From an uncultured beta proteobacterium (lineage in GTDB: Bacteria > Pseudomonadota > Gammaproteobacteria > Burkholderiales > Nitrosomonadaceae), in contig CAADGS010000154.1 of assembly GCA_900696615.1 (NCBI GenBank), forward strand, positions 1 to 37,008: a stretch of DNA of 37,008 nucleotides, in the 5' to 3' direction. Positions 1 through 8,203 of this stretch are shown in pieces. Numbering within the stretch: the first letter of the stretch is position 1; each line of letters starts with the position of its first letter. Position numbers and translations under genes: made by a program. Below the pieces are notes generated by a model. The model saw only the letters and a list, made by a program, of their open reading frames with translations, made no database searches and was not told the origin of the DNA.

Positions 1-216
1 ATCATCGCTTGATTATTGATACCTATCATTCAGCAATATCATAACTACTGGTTCTCTCTCCTATACGCCATAGCGCATTATGTTAGAAAATGACAATTTT
101 TGTCACTTTCAAGATAAATGGAAAGTGAATGGATAGAATTTTATTATAACACTATGATTACCAATCATATTTAATACCACCCCTCATTACTGCCTTTTCT
201 TTCGTTTGTAATTTCG
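1..216. other. Gene-free left edge with two overlapping inverted repeats
   Basis: I see no convincing gene here. The only structure is a pair of mutually exclusive inverted repeats at 86-128. TGACAA (91-96) pairs with TTGTCA (100-105), flanked by GAAA (86-89) and TTTC (107-110). TCACTTTC (103-110) pairs perfectly with GAAAGTGA (121-128). It may be an operator or the terminator of a gene lying to the left. Confidence 0.4.
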
Positions 217-363
217 GAACCGCAAACTTAGTCAGTTCATATCCGCGACTGTGTCGGACAATAAAGTACCCGTATCAACAACCGATGGGGCGTGTGCTTT
301 CGCTTTGAAAGTGGCGATGAATTTGACGTTGAAATCACGGATTACCGTGATTCATCCGGATGA
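217..363 (+). pseudogene. Remnant of a HigB-type (RelE superfamily) toxin gene, C-terminal half
   Basis: Read in the frame of position 265, the stretch gives STRINNRWGVCFRF followed by ESGDEFDVEITDY and a stop at 361-363. That is the typical C-terminus of HigB-family mRNA interferases (the RINxxWRxCFRW...DVEIxDYH pattern). The reading frame is broken: a TAA at 262-264 stands where the family normally has Tyr in its GQYSIRIN motif, and a TAG lies further upstream at 229-231. The N-terminal half cannot be recognised. It is followed immediately, with overlap, by a damaged HigA antitoxin, which is the usual toxin-then-antitoxin order of higBA. The toxin cannot be functional as read. Family identity is inferred from motif memory, not from a search. 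Confidence 0.6.
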
Positions 364-531
364 AGATCTACGTGAAACCATTAACGAATTAAACTAGCTT
401 TTAATTTACCACCGATAGATTGGCTCAATTTGCAAGCCACTTATGATTTAAAAACCGTCGAGAGCGATCTTAGTAGACCGCTTAACCAAATACAGTTAGT
501 AATCAAAACAGACGGATCCATTTTTTCGTGA
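317..531 (+). pseudogene. Remnant of a HigA-type antitoxin gene with the HTH region deleted
   Basis: An ATG at 317, overlapping the higB remnant, opens a frame ending in ITVIHPDEDLRETINELN and stopping at 395-397. This resembles the start of HigA/VapI antitoxins (the HPGExLRExxxELxxS segment). Directly after, in another frame, comes PPIDWLNLQATYDLKTVES, matching the family's C-terminal segment (SPEFWLNLQxxYDL), and this frame stops at 529-531. The 40 or so residues of helix-turn-helix that should lie between the two parts are missing. The gene has therefore suffered an internal deletion and a frameshift and cannot encode a DNA-binding antitoxin. Together with the broken toxin it marks a dead TA locus. 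Confidence 0.6.
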
Positions 532-551
532 TCATCAGCTTCCGGCATACA

Positions 552-2930
552 TTACTTGATACACACTACCCGCACTTGGTGGATATCGGTTATGCCTTGC
601 AACACCTTTTCAATGCCGTCCTGCTTCAATGTCCGCATGCCGTCGCCCAGTGCGGTGACAAGCATATCCGCCACGCGGGCACGTTCCTGGATATTCTTTT
701 TCAGCGCATCGGTTGCCGTCATGAGTTCGTGCAGTCCGACTCGACCGGCAAAACCGCTACCGTTACAGTCGTCACAGCCGACCGGTTTACATAGAATAAT
801 CTGGCCTTTGTCGTTGCCATATTGCTGTGTCCACTGGTTTAGAATTTCCTGGTAGGCGGCTTCAGGATTCGCCTTAAAATAATCGATATTTTTGAGTTCC
901 TCGCAATATTCCATCAGAAGTGCTTTGATTTCCCGCTCATCGGCCACATACGATCCCTTGCATTTGCATAATCGCTTGGCCAGGCGTTGCGCTAAAACCC
1001 CCAACAGCGCATCGGAAAAATTGAACGGATCCATGCCCATGTCCAACAAGCGAATCACAGACTCCGGCGCGCTATTGGTATGCAGTGTTGCCAACACCAG
1101 ATGCCCCGTTAACGAAGCCTCAATACCGATACTGGTGGTTTCCTTATCACGCATCTCACCGACCATGATGATGTCTGGATCTGCGCGAAGGAAAGAGCGC
1201 ATGATTGCCGGAAAGGTCAAACCCGCCTTGACGTTGATCTGCACTTGGCGCAAACCTTTTTGCGTGATCTCGACAGGGTCCTCCGCCGTCCAGATCTTGG
1301 TGTCATCGCGATTGAGATATTTCAGAATGGAATGCAGTGTAGTTGTTTTTCCGGAACCGGTTGGGCCGCATACAAAAAATAAACCGTAAGGTTTACTGAT
1401 GATCTTTTTAAGCGCTTCCAAATTATGCGCGGTAAATCCCATTTTCTCCAGTGGAATAGGCTCTCCAGCTGCCAAAATACGCATCACCACATCTTCCACA
1501 CCCCCTGCCGACGGAATGGTAGCGACACGAAGTTCAATATCCAAAGGCGCAAACTTCCTAAATTTGATTTTGCCATCCTGCGGCTTGCGTTTCTCGGAAA
1601 TATCCATATCGCACATGATCTTGATCCGGGTTACCAACGGGTTCCGGTAACTCGCCGGAATCTCGATATATGGCATCAATGAACCGTCCTTGCGAAACCG
1701 AATCTTGGTTTTTTCTTTGCCTGTATAAGGTTCGATATGGATATCGGACGCACCTTTTTTATAAGCATCCACAATAATCTTATTGACCAATTTGACCAGC
1801 TCATTATCCGATGCCGCTGAAGACTCTTCAATAGTGTTGATTTCTTCGACCTGCTCGCCTTCCATATTGAAGAGCATTTCACTGATATCACCCGTGGCAA
1901 TTTCATCCTGACTACCGCCATAAAACTGCTCAATGGTTGCAGCAAATTCACGCTTGGTAGTTACCGTATAGACGATCTTATGCTTAGGAAAAATAGTGCT
2001 GGCTACACGTTGCGATTTGATCCGTTCGGGATCCAGCGTTAATACCACCAATCCATCTTTGCTTTCATCAATTGGGATCCAACCATTGCTTTCAACATAA
2101 TCTCTTTTTAAATGCTTGAGCAAATCCATCGGCTTAATACGATCCTTTTTGAACGGCTCGTAACGAATATCAAAAAATGAAGACAGCGCTTTACCGATTT
2201 CAGATGCTTCTAAGTGCAGGTCATCTATTAAAACATCTTCCAGATCACAACCTTTTTTTCGCGCAGCACGCGTCGCCAATTCGAGTTCCACCGCGGTAAT
2301 CAAGCTTTCAAAAACCAAGAAATCGTACTTCGACTTGGGTACCTGATCATGTTTCCAGTTCTGTTTGAATATTGTTGCCAAGCTACTACAAACTTCTGCA
2401 ACGCTTTCAACCGCAGATGCGGTAAATGGCAAATCATCTTTATGATTGATCAGTTGCACCATTCCCAGCACTTCGTTATTTTCCGTGTCTATAATCGGCG
2501 CAACCAACATCTGTTTGGTACGATAGCCAGTACGTTTATCTACTTCATGCGAGAAAGTGAGCGTCGGATCAATTTTTTTTAATTCGCTTTTATTGTAAAC
2601 ATCTTCAATATTTACAATTTTCTTTTTTTGGCTGACATAACCGGTAATAGAGTTTTCAAGCAGCGGCAATTTCAGATCTTGAACCGAATCGAATGCGGCT
2701 TTAACCCGCGTCACCAGAAATGCTTGATTTTCGCTCAGGGTATAGATAATCAGGCGGTCTGCATGAAACACACCACACAAATCCTTGCTGATTTCGAGCA
2801 TGATCTCATCGAGATTCTTTGCTACGCGCAGCTTAGCAATAACAGGTTCCAGATCGATGGAAAAATTCGCTGCACTATGAACATCTGAGATAACTTTCCG
2901 CATCAGCGGTATCGTAGTGGCTGTATTCAT
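552..2930 (-). CDS. GspE/PilB-family secretion ATPase with N-terminal GAF domain
   Basis: A 792-residue hexameric-type ATPase of the type II secretion/type IV pilus extension family. Residues about 40-190 look like a GAF sensor domain, ending in an NHKDDLPFTASAVE segment like the NKxnFx3DE motif of cyclic-nucleotide GAF domains. Residues about 200-340 look like a divergent GspE N-terminal (T2SSE_N/MshEN-like) domain without the clean c-di-GMP motif. The motor follows: Walker A GPTGSGKTT (522-530), Asp box around WTAEDPVEI (547-555), Walker B ADPDIIMVGEMRD (583-595) and His box GHLVLATLHTN (609-619). Near the C-terminus four cysteines (CKC... and GCDDC) form the usual zinc site. The start has GGAG upstream, 21 bp after the phosphodiesterase-like gene. 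No other pilus or secretion gene adjoins it, so it may be an accessory pilus or secretion motor. Confidence 0.9.
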   Translation of the reverse strand: MNTATTIPLMRKVISDVHSAANFSIDLEPVIAKLRVAKNLDEIMLEISKDLCGVFHADRLIIYTLSENQAFLVTRVKAAFDSVQDLKLPLLENSITGYVSQKKKIVNIEDVYNKSELKKIDPTLTFSHEVDKRTGYRTKQMLVAPIIDTENNEVLGMVQLINHKDDLPFTASAVESVAEVCSSLATIFKQNWKHDQVPKSKYDFLVFESLITAVELELATRAARKKGCDLEDVLIDDLHLEASEIGKALSSFFDIRYEPFKKDRIKPMDLLKHLKRDYVESNGWIPIDESKDGLVVLTLDPERIKSQRVASTIFPKHKIVYTVTTKREFAATIEQFYGGSQDEIATGDISEMLFNMEGEQVEEINTIEESSAASDNELVKLVNKIIVDAYKKGASDIHIEPYTGKEKTKIRFRKDGSLMPYIEIPASYRNPLVTRIKIMCDMDISEKRKPQDGKIKFRKFAPLDIELRVATIPSAGGVEDVVMRILAAGEPIPLEKMGFTAHNLEALKKIISKPYGLFFVCGPTGSGKTTTLHSILKYLNRDDTKIWTAEDPVEITQKGLRQVQINVKAGLTFPAIMRSFLRADPDIIMVGEMRDKETTSIGIEASLTGHLVLATLHTNSAPESVIRLLDMGMDPFNFSDALLGVLAQRLAKRLCKCKGSYVADEREIKALLMEYCEELKNIDYFKANPEAAYQEILNQWTQQYGNDKGQIILCKPVGCDDCNGSGFAGRVGLHELMTATDALKKNIQERARVADMLVTALGDGMRTLKQDGIEKVLQGITDIHQVRVVCIK

Positions 2931-2951
2931 GTTAACAATTCTCCAAAATTC

Positions 2952-3716
2952 CTAAAACTCAAATAAGTGGTCATTCTCTAGCCTACGCGGATTCCATTTC
3001 GCCATACTTTGTTGAATTTGGCACATAGTAATTTCGGCTTCACCTGGTTTTAAATGAGAAATAAATATTTCCGCATTTCGCTCAAGTTTATCCAGCTCCT
3101 CTACCAACAAGCTGGGACAAAGATGTTTGGATCTTATTGCAATATCCCGCTTTTGATTACAAAAGGCCGACTCAATAATCAAATATCGCAAGTTATCGAT
3201 TGTATTGATAATTGCCCAAAAATCATCATTCGTAGTCGTATCAGCAGTAAATACCAAACTGGCCCGTCCCGAGTCCAATTGAAAACCAATCGTTGGAATA
3301 ACATGGTTAGCTGGTAACGGTGTAATCTTTCGCCCCATTAAATCAACCGGCTCTCCCGCTGAGAGAGTTTCATAGCGCATATAGGGCGAATCACAGCTCG
3401 GAATCCTGGTAAAATCCGGCCACAAATGCCAGTTAAATAAATGCACACGCAAAGTTTCCAATGTCGCTTGCAAGGCATGAATAACTATCGGCTTGTTTCG
3501 CATAAATCCTACGGTATCGACCAAAAATGGAATACAGGCAACGTGATCCAAATGGGCATGTGTTACAAAAACATGGTCAATTTTGACCATCTCCTCCATG
3601 GTGAGATTGCTGACACCTGTCCCAGCATCGATCAAGATATCATCGTCCAGCAGCATAGCTGTGGTCTGCGCACCACTTCCTATTCCACCGCTGCACCCTA
3701 AGATCCTGAGCTTCAA
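2952..3716 (-). CDS. Metallo-beta-lactamase-fold hydrolase, likely 3',5'-cyclic-nucleotide phosphodiesterase (class II type)
   Basis: A 254-residue dimetal hydrolase. The metal ligands are all visible: HAHLDH (His53, His55, Asp57, His58), His138 in PANHV, Asp159 in FTADT and His221 in ISHLKPGE. The early ILGCSGGIGSG and the HAHLDH context are those of class II cyclic-nucleotide phosphodiesterases; RNase Z-like phosphodiesterases are the alternative. It would hydrolyse cAMP or cGMP in the cytoplasm. The only in-frame start near the conserved N-terminus is a TTG at 3714-3716, with GAGAT about 10 bases upstream. It lies 18 bp after uspA and 21 bp before the GAF-ATPase gene, so co-transcription is likely. 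Because the next gene carries a GAF domain, a functional link through a cyclic nucleotide is plausible but unproven. Confidence 0.78.
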   Translation of the reverse strand: MKLRILGCSGGIGSGAQTTAMLLDDDILIDAGTGVSNLTMEEMVKIDHVFVTHAHLDHVACIPFLVDTVGFMRNKPIVIHALQATLETLRVHLFNWHLWPDFTRIPSCDSPYMRYETLSAGEPVDLMGRKITPLPANHVIPTIGFQLDSGRASLVFTADTTTNDDFWAIINTIDNLRYLIIESAFCNQKRDIAIRSKHLCPSLLVEELDKLERNAEIFISHLKPGEAEITMCQIQQSMAKWNPRRLENDHLFEF

Positions 3717-3734
3717 TCGATTTATCTCAAAAAC

Positions 3735-4160
3735 TTACTTCACCAATAACACGGGAATATTAGATAACTGCATGACTTTATTGGTCACCGATCCCAATAA
3801 TAAACCTTGAATATTTCCTTTTCCTCTGGGCCCCATGACAATCTGGTCATATTGCTTTTCGGCAGCAAAACGAACAATCATCTCAGCCGGGTCGCCCACA
3901 GTAATATGATACTGGTACGCAATTCCCGCCTGATCCAATAACGCACGGGTATTTTGCAAACTTTTCAAACCCTCTTCTTGATGATATTGCTTAATATCAG
4001 CCTGATTAATAAACAAAGAAACATTTCCGCTTAAGGGATATTGCACATTCAACAGATGCAGTTCCGGTTTTTCTTTGTACCAATCTAATAATCGAATGAA
4101 ATCAGTGATTGCTTTAGTAGAATTGTCAGAACCATCTACTGGTAATAAGATTTTTAACAT
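3735..4160 (-). CDS. Universal stress protein, UspA family
   Basis: A 141-residue single-domain universal stress protein. It opens with the beta-strand ILLPVDGSDNSTKA, whose Asp contacts the adenine in ATP-binding members. It ends with GPRGKGNIQGLLLGSVTNKV, which fits the G-2x-G-9x-G-S/T ATP-binding motif, and IPVLLVK. It therefore looks like an ATP-binding (UspFG/MJ0577-like) type rather than a non-binding UspA. The ATG has GAGAG upstream. It sits between terC and the phosphodiesterase gene with gaps of 33 and 18 bp, which suggests one transcript. The cellular role of such proteins is stress survival; the specific partner is unknown. Confidence 0.9.
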   Translation of the reverse strand: MLKILLPVDGSDNSTKAITDFIRLLDWYKEKPELHLLNVQYPLSGNVSLFINQADIKQYHQEEGLKSLQNTRALLDQAGIAYQYHITVGDPAEMIVRFAAEKQYDQIVMGPRGKGNIQGLLLGSVTNKVMQLSNIPVLLVK

Positions 4161-4193
4161 GATTAATCTCTCAAATTTTATTGCGTTAAGTGA

Positions 4194-4916
4194 TTACTGC
4201 TTGGGCTTTGTGTCGTCCATCAGATCAACTACCGGTTTAACCGCAATCCGTTGCCGGGCGGCCAATACCTTACCGATGACAATTACCGTCATTGCCGCAA
4301 AAACCGGCGCCATCCAGTGCAAATATTGAGCTTGCGCGTTAATCCAGTCTTTAGTCGCGACATCGGTTACCACCATGTCACCGGCAATCCATCCTAACAA
4401 ACCCGCACCTATAACAATGGTAATTGGGAAACGATCCATTACTCTCATGACCAATTGGCTTCCCCACACAATAATGGGAACACTGATTACCAAACCAAAT
4501 ACAACCAGGCCAATTTCATCTTTGGCTGCCCCGGCAATCGCAATCACATTGTCGAGACTCATTACCGCATCGGCAACGATGATTGTTTTAATGGCTCCGA
4601 TTAGGGTCGTACTGGCATTGATCTCATGCACCCCTTCCGGTTCCGGTTGTAACAATTTGATACCAATCCATATCAATAATGCCGCGCCAACAATCTTTAA
4701 GTAAGGTATTGCCAGCAGACTCAGCGCAAAAAAGATCAGTAGCACACGCAAGGCAATCGCGCCAAAAACCCCCCAAAAAATTCCAAGTTTTCGTTGATGC
4801 TCTGGCAAACGCCTGCAAGCGAGCGCGATTACAACGGCATTATCCCCACCTAGCACAATATCTATTGCGATGATCTGCATGACTGCAATCCAGAATTGCG
4901 GATTATCAAAACTCAT
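4194..4916 (-). CDS. TerC family integral membrane protein
   Basis: A 240-residue multi-pass inner-membrane protein with about seven hydrophobic segments. Two family signatures are visible: DIVLGGDNAVVIAL near the N-terminus and DAVMSLDNVIAIAGAA in the middle, each placing acidic residues and Asn within membrane segments. TerC proteins are linked to metal ion (often manganese) export and tellurite resistance; the ion is not readable here. The start ATG is preceded by AAGGA. It is the probable first gene of the operon leading into uspA, the phosphodiesterase and the GAF-ATPase, and follows the patatin gene by 64 bp. The short C-terminal tail after the last membrane segment is soluble and ends in DDTKPKQ. 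Confidence 0.88.
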   Translation of the reverse strand: MSFDNPQFWIAVMQIIAIDIVLGGDNAVVIALACRRLPEHQRKLGIFWGVFGAIALRVLLIFFALSLLAIPYLKIVGAALLIWIGIKLLQPEPEGVHEINASTTLIGAIKTIIVADAVMSLDNVIAIAGAAKDEIGLVVFGLVISVPIIVWGSQLVMRVMDRFPITIVIGAGLLGWIAGDMVVTDVATKDWINAQAQYLHWMAPVFAAMTVIVIGKVLAARQRIAVKPVVDLMDDTKPKQ

Positions 4917-4980
4917 TTATTTTTCCTTAGAAAATGCTTATCGATCATTGAAAAAAATTCACCCCAATACCGAAATTCGG

Positions 4981-6156
4981 TTATTGCTGTGCCTTAACCC
5001 CGATAAATTGCAGCAGTTCGTCCTTTTGCTGCAATGTATCGTTATAGCCCAGCGCTATTAAATCCCGGCAAAAAGGCGCCTCGAATAACACATAGCTTAA
5101 TAGCGTCGAACCGTTCGGCCCCATCGCACCGATCGCGCGATATAAATTACGCATGATCCACGGCAAAGTATGCGCATACTTCTGCGCAATCTCATTAATT
5201 CCTTCACTAGGCGCTATCATCATTGCCTCAACGGGACGCAAAGATATGTTGGTTTCTTTATAAACTTTATATGGAATCAACTTAAGCGTTTCATTGATTC
5301 GCAACAAACGCTCCAGATCCACATCCAAGCTATCTACAAAAATACTATTCAGCGCATGTCCCGCAATTTGTGCAAAAGGTGGATAACCCGTGGCACTGAC
5401 CCGTTTTGGCTCATCGGTAACGGGTTTACGCACCCCGATAATGAGTACCTTATCTGCGCCAAGATGCAGCGCCGGACTAATAGGCGCAAGCTGGCGCATC
5501 GAACCATCTCCAAAATATTCACGATTCAGTCTTACTGCGGGAAAAATAAATGGAATCGAAGAAGAGGCCATTAAATGCTCGACACCGATTTCAACGGGAA
5601 TTCCCAATCTTTGCGCTCTTTTCCAAGGCATCACCTCTCTTGCTGCCTGATAAAAAGTAACCGATTGCCCTGAAGTGTATCCCCATGCAGTGAGCCCCAG
5701 AGCATGCAATGCGCCTGAACGGATGCCATATTGGATGGAACGAAACGGGAAACGTTTTTTTAATAAGGCGTATAAGGGCGCGTTATCCAATAATGAAATT
5801 GGATTATGCTCACCATATTCACTTGACACCAACGACAACAGACAACGTAACGTATTATGCAATACGCCAAAGAAATCAGATCGATAGATCTGATCGATAT
5901 GAAAATTAGACCAAACGGCTTCTAGCTGCTGGATCCCCTCAGCGAAGTTGTTTGCGGCTACAGCAATGCTGGTAGCATTGATCGCGCCCGCCGAGGTTCC
6001 ACAAATGACTGGGAATGGATTGCGTCTTTTATCAGGCAACAATTCAGCGATTGCCCGCAACACACCCACTTGATAAGCTGCACGTGCACCGCCTCCCGTC
6101 AGGACAAGCCCAACTTTAGGAATGGCTATGTTTGTATTGTGTTCATGCACGGACAA
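4981..6156 (-). CDS. Patatin-like phospholipase
   Basis: A serine-aspartate dyad lipid acyl hydrolase of 391 residues. The oxyanion-hole loop GGGARAAYQVGVL is at 21-33, the nucleophile elbow GTSAGAIN puts Ser55 at the active site, and GDGSMRQ carries the catalytic Asp217 (DGS instead of the commoner DGG/DGA). There is no signal peptide, so it is probably cytoplasmic or peripherally membrane-bound. No ATG is available: the frame opens with TTG (6156) or, six bases later, GTG (6150), the latter with GAG about 10 bases upstream. Either start overlaps the end of the small coiled-coil gene by 8 to 14 bp, so translation is probably coupled. The substrate and the role of the C-terminal 150 residues are not evident. 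Confidence 0.88.
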   Translation of the reverse strand: MSVHEHNTNIAIPKVGLVLTGGGARAAYQVGVLRAIAELLPDKRRNPFPVICGTSAGAINATSIAVAANNFAEGIQQLEAVWSNFHIDQIYRSDFFGVLHNTLRCLLSLVSSEYGEHNPISLLDNAPLYALLKKRFPFRSIQYGIRSGALHALGLTAWGYTSGQSVTFYQAAREVMPWKRAQRLGIPVEIGVEHLMASSSIPFIFPAVRLNREYFGDGSMRQLAPISPALHLGADKVLIIGVRKPVTDEPKRVSATGYPPFAQIAGHALNSIFVDSLDVDLERLLRINETLKLIPYKVYKETNISLRPVEAMMIAPSEGINEIAQKYAHTLPWIMRNLYRAIGAMGPNGSTLLSYVLFEAPFCRDLIALGYNDTLQQKDELLQFIGVKAQQ

Positions 6157-6400
6157 AAAACTCGGTTCTTACTTTCTCCAACGCGTCCCGCAGGGTTTCT
6201 TCGGATAAACTATTTAAAGAGTTCGATAGTATCTTGGCAGCCTTACGGGCAGAATTCGGTAGTGATGCACTGTCTAGATTGGCTACAAAAACTGCAGCCG
6301 CACCCGCAGCGTTCAATAGACTTTGGCGCTCACGCATCAATATTTCCATTTCTTCCCTTAACATAGAAATCTCTTGTTCTTTCATTGTAATATCAGGCAT
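6143..6400 (-). CDS. Small hypothetical protein with N-terminal coiled coil
   Basis: An 85-residue protein that I do not recognise. Residues 5-30 are rich in Glu, Leu and Met in a heptad-like pattern and suggest a short coiled coil. A small Ala-rich stretch follows (NAAGAAAVFVANLDSAS), and then a second helical part ending in EKVRTEFFVRA. The ATG has a good AAGGA ribosome binding site about 8 bases upstream. Its 3' end overlaps the start of the patatin gene, which lacks an ATG, so it is likely the leading cistron that carries ribosomes into the phospholipase. No signal peptide or membrane segment is visible. Confidence 0.6.
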   Translation of the reverse strand: MPDITMKEQEISMLREEMEILMRERQSLLNAAGAAAVFVANLDSASLPNSARKAAKILSNSLNSLSEETLRDALEKVRTEFFVRA

Positions 6401-6532
6401 ATGATAATTCCTTAAAGTATTTAAAACAGTGTACTGTTTATCAATATATCAGAACTATAATGCATTAATAATTTGAACTCTGTGCTGTTTGCCACCTTTT
6501 TCTACAATTTTTTACCAACTCTGTAAATAACC

Positions 6533-7489
6533 ATGAACACTTTTTTGCCCGTCGAACTGTATCCTGAAATCGAACCCTACCGTAACGGAGTCTTACCACT
6601 GGATAAATTGCATACTATGTACTGGGAAGAATCGGGCAATCCGCAAGGCGTGCCCGTTGTATTCTTACATGGCGGCCCTGGCGCTGGAGCCACACCCAAG
6701 CATCGTCGTTTTTTTGATCCGACATATTATCGCATTGTCATATACGATCAAAGAGGCGCAGGACGCTCTACACCATTGGGAGAAATGCGCGACAATACCA
6801 CACCCCATTTGATTAATGACTTGGAACTACTCCGACAATATTTATCCATCGATCGCTGGTTTATATTTGGCGGTTCTTGGGGAAGTACACTAGCGCTTGC
6901 CTATGGCGAGGTTTATCCGGAACGCTGCTTGGGTTTCATTTTGCGCGGTATTTTTTTATGCCGCGAACAAGAAATCGATTGGTTTTTATACGGATTAAAG
7001 AATTTCTTTCCGGAAGCCTGGCGGGAATTTACCTCACCCTTATCTGCTATAGAACGCAATGACATCTTGTCCGCTTACTATCAACGCTTAAACAACCCGG
7101 ATCCGGCCATCCATATGCCTGCAGCCCGTGCATGGGGTACCTACGAAGGTTCGTGCTCCACGCTGCTACCTAGTCCTGCAACAGTCAGCTATTTTGCTAG
7201 CGACACGGTGGCATTGGGACTTGCGCGCATGGAAGCTCACTATTTCTGTCACGACATATTCTTGCCTGAGAATTCGTTGCTCGATAACGTGCACAAACTG
7301 CACCATATTCCTGCCACGATTGTACAAGGACGTTATGATGCGGTCTGCCCGATCGTCAGCGCGGATGATTTACACCATGCTTGGCCGCAGGCCGAATATA
7401 TCATCATCGACGATGCCGGGCATTCGGTATGGGAACCCGGCATACAGGCGGCGCTGATTAGTGCCATGGAAAAACTTAAAAAAAAATGA
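6533..7489 (+). CDS. pip: Proline iminopeptidase (alpha/beta hydrolase, S33)
   Basis: A 318-residue S33-family peptidase that releases N-terminal proline from peptides in the cytoplasm. It has the HGGPGAG oxyanion loop at 46-52, the nucleophile motif GGSWGS with Ser115, catalytic Asp269 in GRYDAVCP and His297 in AGHSVWEP. The length and the start (FLPVELYPEIEPY) match the family. No clear Shine-Dalgarno sequence precedes the ATG. The gene stands alone on the plus strand and converges on cysH, with only three bases between the two stop codons. Confidence 0.93.
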   Translation: MNTFLPVELYPEIEPYRNGVLPLDKLHTMYWEESGNPQGVPVVFLHGGPGAGATPKHRRFFDPTYYRIVIYDQRGAGRSTPLGEMRDNTTPHLINDLELLRQYLSIDRWFIFGGSWGSTLALAYGEVYPERCLGFILRGIFLCREQEIDWFLYGLKNFFPEAWREFTSPLSAIERNDILSAYYQRLNNPDPAIHMPAARAWGTYEGSCSTLLPSPATVSYFASDTVALGLARMEAHYFCHDIFLPENSLLDNVHKLHHIPATIVQGRYDAVCPIVSADDLHHAWPQAEYIIIDDAGHSVWEPGIQAALISAMEKLKKK

Positions 7490-7492
7490 AAA

Positions 7493-8203
7493 CTAGAGAT
7501 GCAAACCGCACTCAGTTTTAGGTTTTCCCATCCAACGGCCGCTGCGACCTTCTCCTTTTACCGTGCAGTGCGTGCAGCCGATGGAAGCATATCCTTCTTG
7601 CACGAGCGGATGGAAAGGAAGATTGTGCTCGCGGATATAAGCATCACGCGCTTCGCGCGTGACATCAATCATCGGATTGAATTTGATAATGCCGCGCCGC
7701 TCCTCGAAAATATCCAAGCCGGCACGATGGTCGGTCTGCCAGCTCATCAAGCTTGATACCCAGATATGATAATTGGGCTTAATCGCTTCCAACGGATTGA
7801 TTTTATTAATTGCACAGCAAAAATCCGGGTCTGTTTCGTACAACTTCTCTTTTTCACTATATTGATGCTGATACTCATCCGCACGTAAGTCTTCAACTTT
7901 AAGATCGTAGAGCTTGACTAAATAATTGCGATACATCAAGGTTTCGGGAAAATGAAAACCTGTATCGATGAAAAAAATTTTTTGCTCCGGCCAGATACGC
8001 GAAATAATATGCAAAAAATACGCAGAAGTAGCTGCAAAGGAAGACGTTATCATGATTTTCTCTGGATCAAAATCCCTATACAACCGGCGTAAACGTGCTT
8101 CGAAATCAAATGGGTGGTAGCGACCATTCAGTTCACCGATCGCTTGCGCACTGAGTCCCGCGCTGTTACTCGGACTTTCTATTACTGCTGCCACTTCAGA
8201 CAT
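7493..8203 (-). CDS. cysH: Adenylyl-/phosphoadenylyl-sulfate reductase, iron-sulfur type
   Basis: A 236-residue reductase that converts APS or PAPS to sulfite in assimilatory sulfate reduction. The pairs CC (in FCCAINKINPL) and CxxC (in IGCTHC) are the four ligands of the [4Fe-4S] cluster found in the APS-reducing type, and the C-terminal ECGLHL supplies the catalytic cysteine. Two segments differ from the usual proteobacterial enzyme: CCAINK in place of the common CCxIRK, and SSLMSWQTDHRAG in place of GLRREQSxTRA. The tail KGEGRSGRW resembles a clade I associate with Bacteroidetes-like CysH. It is isolated from other cys genes. Substrate (APS or PAPS) cannot be settled by eye. Confidence 0.85.
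   Translation of the reverse strand: MSEVAAVIESPSNSAGLSAQAIGELNGRYHPFDFEARLRRLYRDFDPEKIMITSSFAATSAYFLHIISRIWPEQKIFFIDTGFHFPETLMYRNYLVKLYDLKVEDLRADEYQHQYSEKEKLYETDPDFCCAINKINPLEAIKPNYHIWVSSLMSWQTDHRAGLDIFEERRGIIKFNPMIDVTREARDAYIREHNLPFHPLVQEGYASIGCTHCTVKGEGRSGRWMGKPKTECGLHL

Noticed and set aside
892-1389. 165-codon open frame on the plus strand
   Set aside because: It lies entirely inside the GAF-ATPase gene on the other strand and has no family motif; it is a shadow.
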